From the NCBI GenBank assembly GCA_009760855.2, contig WPIO01000274.1, positions 1-64,000 on the forward strand: DNA of 64,000 nt, in the 5' to 3' direction. Below are positions 1 to 12,963 of the stretch, piece after piece (position 1 is the stretch's first letter; each line of letters opens with the position of its first letter). Under the pieces are notes generated by a model, which had not been told where the DNA came from, made no database searches, and saw only the letters and a list, made by a program, of their open reading frames with translations. The position numbers and the translations under genes are program-made. The DNA comes from Cristatella mucedo. Its lineage: Eukaryota > Bryozoa > Phylactolaemata > Cristatellidae.

Positions 1-442
1 AACAGTCATCGATTTTTGAAGAAGAATTTGCAGTGCCGGTTTTCATTTTTCTGGCCATGATTGGGGGAACGGATTTTGTATTCCCACGACAAAACAATAG
101 CAAAGATGTCATCAGCAAACCGTTGCTGAGAAACGTACGTATTACCCAAGGCTAGATGGTTACTAAGCAACGATCAGTGACAAGTGTTGCATTTTATTTT
201 GAATAAACTATAACAGCACTTGCTTTGACCTAAATATAGATGCAAGCATCCGGACGTTATCTGGACGCACTTCGTACCTCCTTTCGCATGCACGAAATAT
301 ACTTGTTGGTTCATTGAAAAATTATGCCGGCGGCTTAACTTAGTTCATTGTTACTGTACTGGCACACGAAATTTCAGCTTTAGGACTTTTATTCTCTTCA
401 CGAAGATTCTTAGAAATCCCATCGATTGTTTTGTCGGTGTCA

Positions 443-976
443 ATGTATGTAGCTCCATCAGTAACTCCACAAAGTCATAAAGACATGTGGGTGTTAGGCA
501 GGAGAGTTTTGTATAGCACACTCACAGCCTAAGCGGCTTTCGGTACACATTCGGTAGCCATAAGGCTTCGTCTTACGCAACAAAGAGAAAGTGGGAAGCA
601 TATCGGAGTTAGGAGTGCAGTTGAGGTAGTGAGTAGCATAGAAGTAGCAGTTCAGGACCGCTGAAAAAGATGTGCCATAGTCGGCAGTTGGAGAGTAGAT
701 GTCGTTGCTTAAGAATTGTGGAAGCGAGTTCCACAGTCTAGGACCTGCAGAGCTAAAGCTTCTGTCGCCAACTGTCTTTAATCGGAGGAATGGGCCAGCT
801 AATTAATTGTCCACATATGACCTGAGGGCTCAAACAGGCTGAAACTGATGCAGCAGTTCAGCTAGGTACAAAGGAGCCAAGCCGTGGTGGGCGTTGTGGG
901 TCAGAATAAGAACTTTGCTCTGTATCCTTTGCTCAACCGGCAACCATCCTAGCTCCTTCAGCAAAGGTGACACGTG
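443..976 (-). mobile_element. Beta-family LINE 3' fragment in unit 1
   Basis: A 534 bp 5'-truncated non-LTR element on the minus strand. Its residual frame ends with the LINE C-terminal signature SSAGPRLWNSLP, followed by a Cys/His-bearing tail. Its 3' end at the low coordinate is a short 'atgtatgta' tail. The borders are defined by comparison with the empty site at 15,597-15,600. The insertion is intronic and antisense to the ROCO gene. Confidence 0.88.
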
Positions 977-1594
977 TTTGTACATAGCACGTACACGTCA
1001 GCCAATATTTGATGTTGGGTGATCTCCCCTCAATAATGCGTCCTGAGGCTTATCAACATCTGTCCCCACTGGCAGGCACAAATTATCGTTAACTCAACAA
1101 TCCAGTAACCCTGGTTCGTTATCAACACAAGGCAATGGGAACATAAATCTGTACCTTGTGTACTCATAGTGCTAGGCTTCAGAATATACAAGAAGTAGAT
1201 GAGATAAAAGACTTCTTCAAACATTGAAATTTAGTCTTCCGTTCACGAACTATGGCTTGCTGTGCTTATGTGAATTTGTAGTTGAAATCGCTATTTTTTT
1301 CAGCTTTTGTGTTAGCGAACGTAATCAACCACAATGAGAGTCGGTGATTCTTTAATCTTTCTACATTCCATTGGCTATGTAGTTCTGAGGTGTAGGAAGG
1401 TGTTTGTAACATTAACCGATCGCCTTTGAGAGTAGGTTCGTTAGTGATGTACGTATAGATGATGGAAGGACGAATGCTGTGACACCAGTGTGGTCCCTAT
1501 TTGAAATACAAAATAAGCTGTCATCTCCTGGATAACCGTCGTTAGACAGGCTGGTTCGACTGTAACTATGGTTCTTTTGGGTGTGATGTTTTAG

Positions 1595-1735
1595 CTTGAG
1601 GAGCTCTGGATCAGTGAAAATAAAGAGCTCTGCAGTCTTCCTCCCTCAGTTTGTCAGCTGCAAGCCCTGAAAAAGCTCGGTGCTTCTGACTGTGGCCTAA
1701 CTAAACTGCCCGATGGCTTGGAAGTCTTGCAGTTG
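1595..1735 (+). CDS. ROCO gene, LRR exon A of unit 1
   Basis: The 141 nt exon encodes 47 residues as two leucine-rich repeats, beginning LEELWISENKELCSLP and ending with a second repeat of the form LKKLGASDCGLTKLP. It is bounded by a pyrimidine-rich acceptor (gatgttttag) and a donor (gtaaga). Both borders are phase 0. LRRs of this LxxLxLxxNxL type fold into a solenoid used for protein or ligand binding. In ROCO proteins such repeats lie N-terminal to the Roc GTPase, which fits the Roc-COR exon downstream on the same strand. This copy alone has Gly where the other A exons have Asp in LKKL(G/D)AS. The exon is too short and start-less to show as a long ORF; it was found by reading the splice-bounded frame. 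Confidence 0.87.
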
Positions 1736-2642
1736 GTAAGATAACGAGTGGCATTTTAGCCGTTAAGTGAAGTTCCTACTTTAATGTGGAAAAGATGCCA
1801 CTTTCTGTGTTTTGCATCCCAAGATGCAGTATTTTCGCAGATCAAAAACACATATCCACGACATTGAAATATCCTATTGTTTTGGCAATAGCTTCATGCC
1901 TCTATTGTGCTTTGTGACCTACCAATGTTAGCAGTGTGTAAACCAGAAATACTTGTTTCGGCAGACCGACGTTGAGTAGTTGGTCCTATGTATGGTCATG
2001 TTCACTGAAAATGTGCTTTGGAAAGTGACCTGAATATTTTCACTTAACGGGCTTAGCCTAAATTTGAGGGCAGCATTATATTCAAGTTGAGCACAACATG
2101 AATTTTTATTGTAGGTATAAAATTAAAATATGCTTGTACATTCAGTCTTTTTTCTTAGTGTTTCTACCGTTCTTTTTATAATTGATAACCCCGAGCTAGA
2201 TGCGAAGGTTATCTAGCTGAAAAATCGAAAATATGGTGAAGTTAAAACAAACAAACAATTTAAACGGTGCATTCATTTGTGTGCTGGTATCGTTACTCGT
2301 TTTTACTAGTCAAATGGAGTTCTTTTCACACAATTTCCGACTGAATCGCTAAAAAAGCTACAGGAGCAAAATTACAGGTTAGAGACAGTTTTTACGTCGA
2401 TGTTATACTCAAGTTGAAACACTGTCTAGCATGATATAATGATATACATGTTACTAGTCGCTTGATCATACACGTGACAGCCCTTGGTGGCTCATTATTG
2501 GAGGAAACTATTATTGTCCTCAAACGGTTTGTATATCGTCTTCGTGTCCCACCTTAAGTATACTATTTGTTTACTTCATGTTTCAGTAAGGAGCAGATAG
2601 TAAGAAGCGTATTGTGAGTCGTTTACTCTTTTTAATTTTACT

Positions 2643-2686
2643 GTGTCTCTGGCTGCTGCAGTCCTATTGGAATCTCACAGAGACAC
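2643..2686. repeat. Short inverted repeat in the A-B intron, unit 1
   Basis: GTGTCTCTG and CAGAGACAC form a perfect 9 bp stem around a 26 nt loop. The same hairpin recurs at 6426-6469 and 10,224-10,267, and in unit 4 near 14,012. It is intronic and of unknown role. Confidence 0.7.
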
Positions 2687-2887
2687 GAAGACACAATTTT
2701 TACGTTAAATGACTGTTTTACAGAGACCTTATTTGAGTGATGTCAATGCAGATGATGGAACAATAACTTGTGTGTCCCGCCCCTGATATTTATTCGTAAT
2801 ACTCAACACACTGTCATCCCTTGAACGACCGTAGATAGCCATTGTGGCTCGGAAGTCACCGTGGTTCTTTTTCGTGTCATTTTTTAG

Positions 2888-3025
2888 CTGGAAGAGCTCC
2901 GGATCAGTAAAAACAAGCTCATCAGTCTTCCTTCCTCCATATGCCAACTGCATGCACTGAAAAAGCTCGCAGCATTTCAGTGCAACTTAAATAAACTGCC
3001 TGAAGGCTTGGAAGGAATGCGGTCG
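2888..3025 (+). CDS. ROCO gene, LRR exon B of unit 1
   Basis: The 138 nt exon encodes 46 residues, exactly two 23-residue LRRs: LEELRISKNKLISLP in the first and LKKLAAFQCNLNKLP in the second. The acceptor is tcattttttag and the donor is gtaagttagg; both borders are phase 0. It is paralogous to exon A (same LEEL start, same LP spacing) but distinct in sequence. This matches the nested duplication of the unit. An open frame on the opposite strand covers the exon but is only its antisense shadow. The intron between exons A and B is about 1.15 kb. Confidence 0.87.
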
Positions 3026-4224
3026 GTAAGTTAGGAAGTGAAACTTTAGCTATTGCAAACCGAGAGGTTCTTCTTAAATATATAGGAATGCTGTTGCTTT
3101 GTAACTCTTGCAACCTATGATTCAGCATCGCTGTCAATTAAACGTGGTCCTAAGCAGGGTCGTTTTCGCAAATAACGTGCTTTCGACAGTAGGATGCATA
3201 TATTATGGGATTTGGCTTAGCTTAAAATTAAGGACACTTAAATAGTTCAGGTAAACTCAACATAAAATCTCAATTCAGCTTTATAAATGAAACAGGACGT
3301 TACTTTCAGTCGTTATTCGATTGTTTGTAATGCTTTTTCTTTAATAATTGATAACCCTGAAGTTGAGACTAGAGTTGTCCTGCTGCAAAAGGCTGTACTG
3401 GAGTTGATAACCAAGTTAAAGAAGCCTAAAGATTGCATTAAAATGTCTGGTGCTATCGTCATCCTTACGTATCATTTGGAAGAAGCTCTTTTCCCAGAAT
3501 TTTAGACTCATATGCCTTACGAGCATAAGGGGCTAAATTATACCATTTAGATTGCATTTTACAATGCTGTTCTCTTCTTGTTAAAACGCTGTTTAGCAGG
3601 TTAAATACGAAGACTGTCTTGCCGTTCATTTGCAACATACGACGGCCCTTGGTGACTCGGGTTTGTAAAACCTATGAGTGTCCTAAAACTATACGTGGAA
3701 AATGCCTGCCGATGTTTACTCATAGTTCACTTCATGTTTTACTTAGCAGCAGGTAGTTGCAAGCTTCTAATTGGTCAAGTCCGAACCAGTCATCGATTTT
3801 CGAAGAAGAATTTTCAGTGCCGGTTTCTTTTTCCTGGCCATGGTGGGGGCAACGGATTTCATTTTCGCACGACAAAACAATAGCAATGATGTCATGAGCT
3901 AACCGTTGCTGATAACGTACCGTATTACCCAAGGCTAGATGGTTACTAAGCAACGATCAGTGACAAGTGTTGCATTTTATTTTGAATAAACTATAACAGC
4001 ACTTGCTTTGACCTAAATATAGATGCAAGCATCCGGACGTTATCTGGACGCACTTCGTACCTGTTTTCGCATGCACGAAATATGCTTGTTTGTTCATTAA
4101 AAAATTATGCCGGCGGCTTAACTTAGTTGATTGTTACATACTGGCATACGCAATTTCAGCTTTAGGACTTTTATTCTCTTCACGAAGATTCTTAGAAATC
4201 TCATCGATTGTTTTGTCGGTGTCA

Positions 4225-4758
4225 ATGTATGTACCTCCATCAGTAACTCCACAAAGTCATAAAGACATGTGGGTGTTAGGCAGGAGAGTTTTGTATAGCA
4301 CACTCACAGCCTAAGCGGCTTTCGGTACGCATTCGGTAGCCAACAGACTTCGTCTCACGCAACAAAGAGAAAGTGGGAAGCATATCGGAGTTAGGAGTGC
4401 AGTTGAGGTAGTGAGTAGCATAGAAGTAGCAGTTCAGGACCGCTGAAAAAGATGTGCCATAGTCGGCAGTTGGAGAGTAGATGTCGTTGCTTAAGAATTG
4501 TGGAAGCGAGTTCCACAGTCTAGGACCTGCAGAGCTAAAGCTTCTGTCGCCAACTGTCTTTAATCGGAGGAATGGGCCAGCTAATTTATTGTCCACATAT
4601 GACCTGAGGGCTCAAACAGGCTGAAACTGATGCAGCAGTTCAGCTAGGTACAAAGGAGCCAAGCCGTGGTGGGCCTTGTGGGTCAGAATAAGAACTTTGC
4701 TCTGTATCCTTTGCTCAACCGGCAACCATCCTAGCTCTTTCAGCAAAGGTGACACGTG
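4225..4758 (-). mobile_element. Beta-family LINE 3' fragment in unit 2
   Basis: Same 534 bp insertion at the same place in the unit. It was copied by array amplification rather than inserted independently. It retains a ~106-codon open frame (SSAGPRLWNSLP motif). Its variants match the unit 4 copy (tacgcattcggtagccaac) rather than units 1 and 3. Confidence 0.88.
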
Positions 4759-5377
4759 TTTGTACATAGCACGTACACGTCAGCCAATATTTGATGTTGG
4801 GTGATCTCCCCTCAATAATGAGTCCTGAGGCTTATCAACATCTGTCCCCACTGGCAGGCACAAATTATCGTTAACTCAACAATCCAGTAACCCTGGTTCG
4901 TAATCAACACAAGGCAATGGGAACATAAATCTGTACCTTGTGTACTCATAGTGCTAGGCTTCAGAATATACAAGAAGTAGATGAGATAAAAGACTTCTTC
5001 AAACATTGAAATTTAGTCTTCCGTTCACGAACTATGGCTTGCTGTGCTTATGTGAATTTGTAGTTGAAATCGCTATTTTTTTCAGCTTTTGTGTTAGCGA
5101 ACGCAATCAACCGCAATGAGAGTCGGTGATTCTTTAATCTTTCTACATTCCATTGGCTATGTAGTTCTGAGGTGTAGGAAAGTGTTTTTAACATTAACCG
5201 ATCGCCTTTGAGAGTAGGTTCGTTAGTGATGTACGTATAGATGATGGAAGGACGAATGCTGTGACACCAGTGTGGTCCCTATTTGAAATACAAAATAAGC
5301 TGTCATCTCCTGGATAACCGTCGTTAGACAGGCTGGTTCGACTGTAACTATGGTTCTTTTGGGTGTGTTTTTTTTAG

Positions 5378-5518
5378 CTTGAGGAGCTCTGGATCAGAGA
5401 AAATAAAGAGCTCTGCAGTCTTCCTCCCTCAGTTTGTCAGCTGCAAGCCCTGAAAAAGCTCGATGCTTCTGACTGTGGCCTAACTAAACTGCCCGATGGC
5501 TTGGAAGTCTTGCAGTTG
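5378..5518 (+). CDS. ROCO gene, LRR exon A of unit 2
   Basis: Second copy of exon A: 141 nt, phase 0 at both ends, open throughout, acceptor with an eight-T tract before the AG. It differs from unit 1 by Ser to Arg in the first repeat (LEELWIR instead of LEELWIS) and Gly to Asp in the second. Both changes are non-synonymous and both fall on exposed positions of the LxxLxLxxN strand. The donor is gtaagttaac. Confidence 0.87.
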
Positions 5519-6670
5519 GTAAGTTAACGAGTGGCATTTTAGCCGTTAAGTGAAGTTCCTACTTTATTGTGGAAAAGATGCCACTTTCTGTGTTTTGCAT
5601 CCCAAGATGCAGTATTTTCGCAGATCAAAAACACATATCCACGACATTGAAATATCCTATTGTTTTGGCAATAGCTTCATGCCTCTATTGTGCTTTGTGA
5701 CCTACCAATGTCAGCAGTGTGTAAACCAGAAATACTTGTTTCGGCAGACCGACGTTGAGTAGTTGGTCCTATGTATTGTCATGTTCACTGAAAATGTGCT
5801 TTGGAAAGTGACCTGAATATTTTCACTTAACGGGCTTAGCCTAAATTTGAGGGCAGCATTATATTCAAGTTGAGCACAACATGAATTTTTCTTGTAGGTA
5901 TAAAATTAAAATATGCTTGTACATTCAGTCTTTTTTCTTAGTGTTTCTACCGTTCTTTTTATAATTGATAACCCCGAGCTAGATGCGAAGGTTATCTAGC
6001 TGAAAAATCGAAAATATGGTGAAGTTAAAACAAACGAACAATTTAAACGGTGCATCCATTTGTGTGCTGGTATCGTTACTCGTTTTTACTAGTCAAATGG
6101 AGTTCTTTTCACACAATTTCCGACTGAATCGTTAAAAAAGCTACAGGAGCAAAATTACAGGTTAGAGACAGTTTTTACGTCGATGTAATACTCAAGTTGA
6201 AACACTGTCTAGCATGATATAATGATATACATGTTACTAGTCGCTTGATCGTACACGTGACAGCCCTCGGTGGCTCATTATTGGAGGAAACTATTATTGT
6301 CCTCAAACGGTTTGTATATCGTCTTCGTGTCCCACCTTAAGTATACTATTTGTTTACTTCATGTTTCAGTAAGGAGCAGATAGTAAGAAGCGTATTGTGA
6401 GTCGTTTACTCTTTTTAATTTTACTGTGTCTCTGGCTGCTGCAGTCCTATTGGAATCTCACAGAGACACGAAGACACAATTTTACCGTTAAATGACTGTT
6501 TTACAGAGACCTTATTTGAGTGATGTCAATGCAGATGATCGAACAATAACTTGTGTGTCCCGCCCCTGATATTTATTCGTAATACTCAACACACTGTCAT
6601 CCCTTGAACGACCGTAGATAGCCATTGTGGCTCGGAAGTCACCGTGGTTCTTTTTCGTGTCATTTTTTAG

Positions 6671-6808
6671 CTGGAAGAGCTCCGGATCAGTAAAAACAAG
6701 CTCATCAGTCTTCCTTCCTCCATATGCCAACTGCATGCACTGAAAAAGCTCGCAGCATTTCAGTGCAACTTAAATAAACTGCCTGAAGGCTTGGAAGGAA
6801 TGCGGTCG
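6671..6808 (+). CDS. ROCO gene, LRR exon B of unit 2
   Basis: Second copy of exon B: 138 nt, identical in coding sequence to unit 1 exon B, with the same acceptor and donor. It encodes two LRRs in phase 0. The identity points to a recent duplication or homogenisation between units 1 and 2 here. Confidence 0.87.
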
Positions 6809-8016
6809 GTAAGTTAGGAAGTGAAACTTTAACTATTGCAAACCGAGAGGTTATTCTTAAATATAGGAATGCTGTTGCTTTGTAACTCTTGCAACCTATG
6901 ATTCAGCATCGCTGTCAATTAAACGTGGTCCTAAGCAGGGTCGTTTTCGAAAATAACGTGCTTTCGACAGTAGGATGCATATATTATGGGATTTGGCTTA
7001 GCTTAAAATTAAGGACACTTAAATAGTTCAGGTAAACTCAACATAAAATCTCAATTCAGCTTTATAAATGAAACAGGACGTTACTTTCAGTCGTTATTCG
7101 ATTGTTTGTAATGCTTTTTCTTTAATAATTGATAACCCTGAAGTTGAGACTAGAGTTGTCCTGCTGCAAAAGGCTGTACTGGAGTTGATAACCAAGTTAA
7201 AGAAGCCTAAAGATTGCATTAAAATGTCTGGTGCTATCGTCATCCTTACGTACCATTTGGACGAAGCTCTTTTCCCAGAATTTTAGACTCATATGCCTTA
7301 CGAGCATAAGGGGCTAAATTAGACCATTCAGATTGCATTATACAATGCCGTTCTCTTCTTGTTAAAACGCTGTTTAGCAGGTTAAATACGAAGCCTGTTT
7401 CGCCGTTCGATTGCACGTAAGACGGCCCTTGGTGACTCGCCTTTGTAAAACCTATGAGTGTCCTAAAACTATAGGTAGAAGATAGTCATGTCCTGCCGTT
7501 GTTTCCTCATAGTTCACTTCATGTTTTACTAAGCAGCAGGTAGTTGCAAGCTTCTAATTAGGGAAGTCCGAACCAGTCATCGATTTTTTTTGAAGAAGAA
7601 TTTGCAGTGCCGGTTTCATTTTCCTGGCCATGGTTGGGGCAACGGATTTCGTATTCCCACGACAAAACAATAGCAATGATGTCATCAGCAAACCGTTGCT
7701 GAGAACGTACCGTATTACCCAAGGCTAGATGGTTACTAAGCAACGATCAGTGACAAGTGTTGCATTTTATTTTGAAATAAACTATAACAGCACTTGCTTT
7801 GACCTAAATATAGATGCAAGCATCCGGACGTTATCTGGACGCACTTCGTACCTGTTTTCGCATGCACGAAATATGCTTGTTGGTTCATTGAAAAATTATG
7901 CCGGCGGCTTAACTTAGTTCATTGTTACTGTACTGGCATACGAAATTTCAGCTTTAGGACTTTTATTCTCTTCACGAAGATTCTTAGAAATCCCATCGAT
8001 TGTTTTGTCGGTGTCA

Positions 8017-8550
8017 ATGTATGTAGCTCCATCAGTAACTCCACAAAGTCATAAAGACATGTGGGTGTTAGGCAGGAGAGTTTTTGTATAGCACACTCAC
8101 AGCCTAAGCGGCTTTTGGTACACATTCGGTAGCCATAAGACTTCGTCTTACGCAACAAAGAGAAAGTGGGAAGCATATCGGAGTTAGGAGAGCAGTTGAG
8201 GTAGTGAGTAGCATAGAAGTAGCAGTTCAGGACCGCTGAAAAAGATGTGCCATAGTCGGCAGTTGGAGAGTAGATGTCGTTGCTTAAGAATTGTGGAAGC
8301 GAGTTCCACAGTCTAGGACCTGCAGAGCTAAAGCTTCTGTCGCCAACTGTCTTTAATCGGAGGAATGGGCCAGCTAATTATTGTCCACATATGACCTGAG
8401 GGCGCAAACAGGCTGAAACTGATGCAGCAGTTCAGCTAGGTACAAAGGAGCCAAGCCGTGGTGGGCCTTGTGGGTCAGAATAAGAACTTTGCTCTGTATC
8501 CTTTGCTCAACCGGCAACCATCCTAGCTCTTTCAGCAAAGGTGACACGTG
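8017..8550 (-). mobile_element. Beta-family LINE 3' fragment in unit 3
   Basis: Same 534 bp insertion. Its variants match unit 1 (acattcggtagccataag). One extra T in the poly-T near 8080 and other small changes break the long frame seen in units 2 and 4. Confidence 0.88.
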
Positions 8551-9168
8551 TTTGTACATAGCACGTACACGTCAGCCAATATTTGATGTTGGGTGATCTC
8601 CCCTCAATAATGCGTCCTGAGGCTTATCAACATCTGTCCCCACTGGCAGGCACAAATTATCGTTAACTCAACAATCCAGTAACCCTGGTTCGTTATCAAC
8701 ACAAGGCAATGGGAACATAAATCTGTACCTTGTGTACTCATAGTGCTAGGCTTCAGAATATACAAGAAGTAGATGAGATAAAAGACTTCTTCAAACATTG
8801 AAATTTAGTCTTCCGTTCACGAACTATGGCTTGCTGTGCTTATGTGAATTTGTAGTTGAAATCGCTATTTTTTTCAGCTTTTGTGTTAGCGAACGTAATC
8901 AACCACAATGAGAGTCGGTGATTCTTTAATCTTTCTACATTCCATTGGCTATGTAGTTCTGAGGTGTAGGAAGGTGTTTGTAACATTAACCGATCGCCTT
9001 TGAGAGTAGGTTCGTTAGTGATGTACGTATAGATGATGGAAGGACGAATGCTGTGACACCAGTGTGGTCCCTATTTGAAATACAAAATAGCCTGTCATAT
9101 CCTGGATAACCGTCGTTAGACAGGCTGGTTCGACTGTAACTATGGTTCTTTTGGGTGTGTTTTTTTAG

Positions 9169-9309
9169 CTTGAGGAGCTCTGGATCAGTGAAAATAAAGA
9201 GCTCTGCAGTCTTCCTCCCTCAGTTTGTCAGCTGCAAGCCCTGAAAAAGCTCGATGCTTCTGACTGTGGCCTAACTAAACTGCCCGATGGCTTGGAAGTC
9301 TTGCAGTTG
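9169..9309 (+). CDS. ROCO gene, LRR exon A of unit 3
   Basis: Third copy of exon A: 141 nt, phase 0, acceptor ttttttag, donor gtaagttaac. It encodes LEELWIS in repeat 1 and LKKLDAS in repeat 2, and is identical to the unit 4 copy. The following intron carries a small duplication (gtgagtgaag) not present in the other units. Confidence 0.87.
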
Positions 9310-10468
9310 GTAAGTTAACGAGTGTGCATTTTAGCCGTTAAGTGAGTGAAGTTCCTACTTTAATGTGGAAAAGATGCCACTTTCTGTGTTTTGCATCCCA
9401 AGATGCAGTATTTTCGCAGATCAAAAACACATATCCACGACATTGAAATATCCTATTGTTTTGGCAATAGCTTCATGCCTCTATTGTGCTTTGTGACCTA
9501 CCAATGTCAGCAGTGTGTAAACCAGAAATACTTGTTTCGGCAGACCGACGTTGAGTAGTTGGTCCTATGTATTGTCATGTTCACTGAAAATGTGCTTTGG
9601 AAAGTGACCTGAATATTTTCACTTAACGGGCTTAGCCTAAATTTGAGGGCAGCATTATATTCAAGTTGAGCACAACATGAATTTTTATTGTAGGTATAAA
9701 ATTAAAATATGCTTGTACATTCAGTCTTTTTTCTTAGTGTTTCTACCGTTCTTTTTATAATTGATAACCCCGAGCTAGATGCGAAGGTTATCTAGCTGAA
9801 AAATCGAAAATATGGTGAAGTTAAAACAAACGAACAATTTAAACGGTGCATCCATTTGTGTGCTGGTATCGTTACTCGTTTTTACTAGTCAAATGGAGTT
9901 CTTTTCACACAATTTCCGACTGAAATCGTTTAAAAAAGCTACAGGAGCAAAATTACAGGTTAGAGACAGTTTTTACGTCGATGTTATACTCAAGTTGAAA
10001 CACTGTCTAGCATGATATAATGATATACATGTTACTAGTCGCTTGATCATACACGTGACAGCCCTTGGTGGCTCATTATTGGAGGAAACTATTATTGTCC
10101 TCAAACGGTTTGTATATCGTCTTCGTGTCCCACCTTAAGTATACTATTTGTTTACTTCATGTTTCAGTAAGGAGCAGATAGTAAGAAGCGTATTGTGAGT
10201 CGTTTACTCTTTTTAATTTTACTGTGTCTCTGGCTGCTGCAGTCCTATTGGAATCTCACAGAGACACGAAGACACAATTTTACCGTTAAATGACTGTTTT
10301 ACAGAGACCTTATTTGAGTGATGTCAATGCAGATGATGGAACAATAACTTGTGTGTCCCGCCCCTGATATTTATTCGTAATACTCACCACACTGTCATCC
10401 CTCAAACGACTGTGGATAGCCATCGTGGCTCGGAAGTCACCATGGTTCTTTTTCGTGTCATTTTTTAG

Positions 10469-10606
10469 CTGGAAGAGCTCCGGATCAGTAAAAACAAGCT
10501 CATCAGTCTTCCTTCCTCCATATGCCAACTGCATGCACTGAAAACGCTCGTAGCGTTTCAGTGCAACTTAACTATACTGCCTGAAGGCTTGGAAGGAATG
10601 CGGTCG
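10469..10606 (+). CDS. ROCO gene, LRR exon B of unit 3 (most divergent copy)
   Basis: Third copy of exon B: 138 nt, open, phase 0. The second repeat reads LKTLVAFQCNLTILP instead of LKKLAAFQCNLNKLP. These are four amino-acid changes (K to T, A to V, N to T, K to I) with one silent change beside them. The changes sit in a ~190 bp patch of raised divergence (about 10,386-10,575) that also covers the preceding intron. This looks like a conversion tract from a unit outside the window. Confidence 0.86.
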
Positions 10607-11810
10607 GTAAGTTAGGAAGTGAAACTTTAACTATTGCAAACCGAGAGGTTATTCTTAAATATAGGAATGCTGTTGCTTTGTAACTCTTGCAACCTATGAT
10701 TCAGCATCGCTGTCAATTAAACGTGGTCCTAAGCAGGGTCGTTTTCGAAAATAACGTGCTTTCGACAGTAGGATGCATATATTATGGGATTTGGCTTAGC
10801 TTAAAATTAAGGACACTTAAATAGTTCAGGTAAACTCAACATAAAATCTCAATTCAGCTTTATAAATGAAACAGGACGTTACTTTCAGTCGTTATTCGAT
10901 TGTTTGTAATGCTTTTTCTTTAATAATTGATAACCCTGAAGTTGAGACTAGAGTTGTCCTGCTGCAAAAGGCTGTACTGGAGTTGATAACCAAGTTAAAG
11001 AAGCCTAAAGATTGCATTAAAATGTCTGGTGCTATCGTCATCCTTACGTATCATTTGGAAGAAGCTCTTTTCCCAGAATTTTAGACTCATATGCTTTACG
11101 AGCATAAGGGGCTAAATTAGACCATTCAGATTGCATTATACAATGCCGTTCTCTTCTTGTTAAAACGCTGTTTAGCAGGTTAAATACGAAGCCTGTTTCG
11201 CCGTTCGATTGCACGTAAGACGGCCCTTGGTGACTCGCCTTTGTAAAACCTATGAGTGTTATAAAACTATAGGTAGAAGATAGTCACGTCCTGCCGTTGT
11301 TTCCTCATAGTTCACTTCATGTTTTACTAAGCAGCAGGTAGTTGCAAGCTTCTAATTAGGGAAGTCCGAACCAGTCATCGATTTTTGAAGAAGAATTTGC
11401 AGTGCCGGTTTCATTTTCCTGGCCATGGTTGGGGCAACGGATTTCGTATTCCCACGACAAAACAATAGCAATGATGTCATCAGCAAACCGTTGCTGAGAA
11501 CGTACCGTATTACCCAAGGCTAGATGGTTACTAAGCAACGATCAGTGACAAGTGTTGCATTTTATTTTGAATAAACTATAATAGCTCTTGCTTTGACCTA
11601 TATATAGATGCAAGCATCAAGAAGTTATCTGGACGCACTTCGTACCTGTTTTCGCATGCACGAAATATGCTTGTTGGTTCATTGAAAAATTATGCCGGCG
11701 GCTTAACTTAGTTCATTGTTACTGTACTGGCATACGAAATTTCAGCTTTAGGACTTTTATTCTCTTCACGAAGATTCTTAGAAATCCCATCGATTGTTTT
11801 GTCGGTGTCA

Positions 11811-12344
11811 ATGTATGTACCTCCATCAGTAACTCCACAAAGTCATAAACACATGTGGGTGTTAGGCAGGAGAGTTTTGTATAGCACACTCACAGCCTAA
11901 GCGGCTTTCGGTACGCATTCGGTAGCCAACAGACTTCGTCTCACGCAACAAAGAGAAAGTGGGAAGCATATCGGAGTTAGGAGTGCAGTTGAGGTAGTGA
12001 GTAGCATAGAAGTAGCAGTTCAGGACCGCTGAAAAAGATGTGCCATAGTCGGCAGTTGGAGAGTAGATGTCGTTGCTTAAGAATTGTGGAAGCGAGTTCC
12101 ACAGTCTAGGACCTGCAGAGCTAAAGCTTCTGTCGCCAACTGTCGTTAATCGGAGGAATGGGCCAGCTAATTTATTGTCCACATATGACCTGAGGGCTCA
12201 AACAGGCTGAAACTGATGCAGCAGTTCAGCTAGGTACAAAGGAGCCAAGCCGTGGTGGGCCTTGTGGGTCAGAATAAGAACTTTGCTCTGTATCCTTTGC
12301 TCAACCGGCAACCATCCTAGCTCTTTCAGCAAAGGTGACACGTG
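11811..12344 (-). mobile_element. Beta-family LINE 3' fragment in unit 4
   Basis: Same 534 bp insertion, sharing the unit 2 variants, with a ~106-codon open frame remaining. It is a relic of a LINE ORF2 C-terminus, not an independent gene. Confidence 0.88.
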
Positions 12345-12963
12345 TTTGTACATAGCACGTACACGTCAGCCAATATTTGATGTTGGGTGATCTCTCCTCA
12401 ATAATGCGTCCTGAGGCTTATCAACATCTGTCCCCACTGGCAGGCACAAATTATCGTTAACTCAACAATCCAGTAACCCTGGTTCGTTATCAACACAAGG
12501 CAATGGGAACATAAATCTGTACCTTGTGTACTCATAGTGCTAGGCTTCAGAATATACAAGAAGTAGATGAGATAAAAGACTTCTTCAAACATTGAAATTT
12601 AGTCTTCCGTTCACGAACTATGGCTTGCTGTGCTTATGTGAATTTGTAGTTGAAATCGCTATTTTTTTCAGCTTTTGTGTTAGCGAACGTAATCAACCAC
12701 AATGAGAGTCGGTGATTCTTTAATCTTTCTACATTCCATTGGCTATGTAGTTCTGAGGTGTAGGAAAGTGTTTTTAACATTAACCGATCGCCTTTGAGAG
12801 TAGGTTCGTTAGTGATGTACGTATAGATGATGGAAGGACGAATGCTGTGACACCAGTGTGGTCCCTATTTGAAATACAAAATAAGCTGTCATCTCCTGGA
12901 TAACCGTCGTTAGACGGGCTGGTTCGACTGTAACTATGGTTCTTTTTGGGTGTGATTTTTTAG

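Noticed and set aside
1030-1224. 64-codon minus-strand frame repeated in four units
   Set aside because: Conserved only because the units are near identical. No motif, and it is diverged and broken in unit 5 (15,660).
2729-2953. 74-codon minus-strand frame in four units
   Set aside because: It is the antisense shadow of LRR exon B and its acceptor region.
3287-3505. 72-codon plus-strand frame repeated in all four units (also 7,068, 10,866, 14,654)
   Set aside because: Units are so recent that an open frame is kept by default. The fifth unit's copy (16,110) and the related half-unit copy (2,160) both have stops, and no exon borders or LRR pattern fit.
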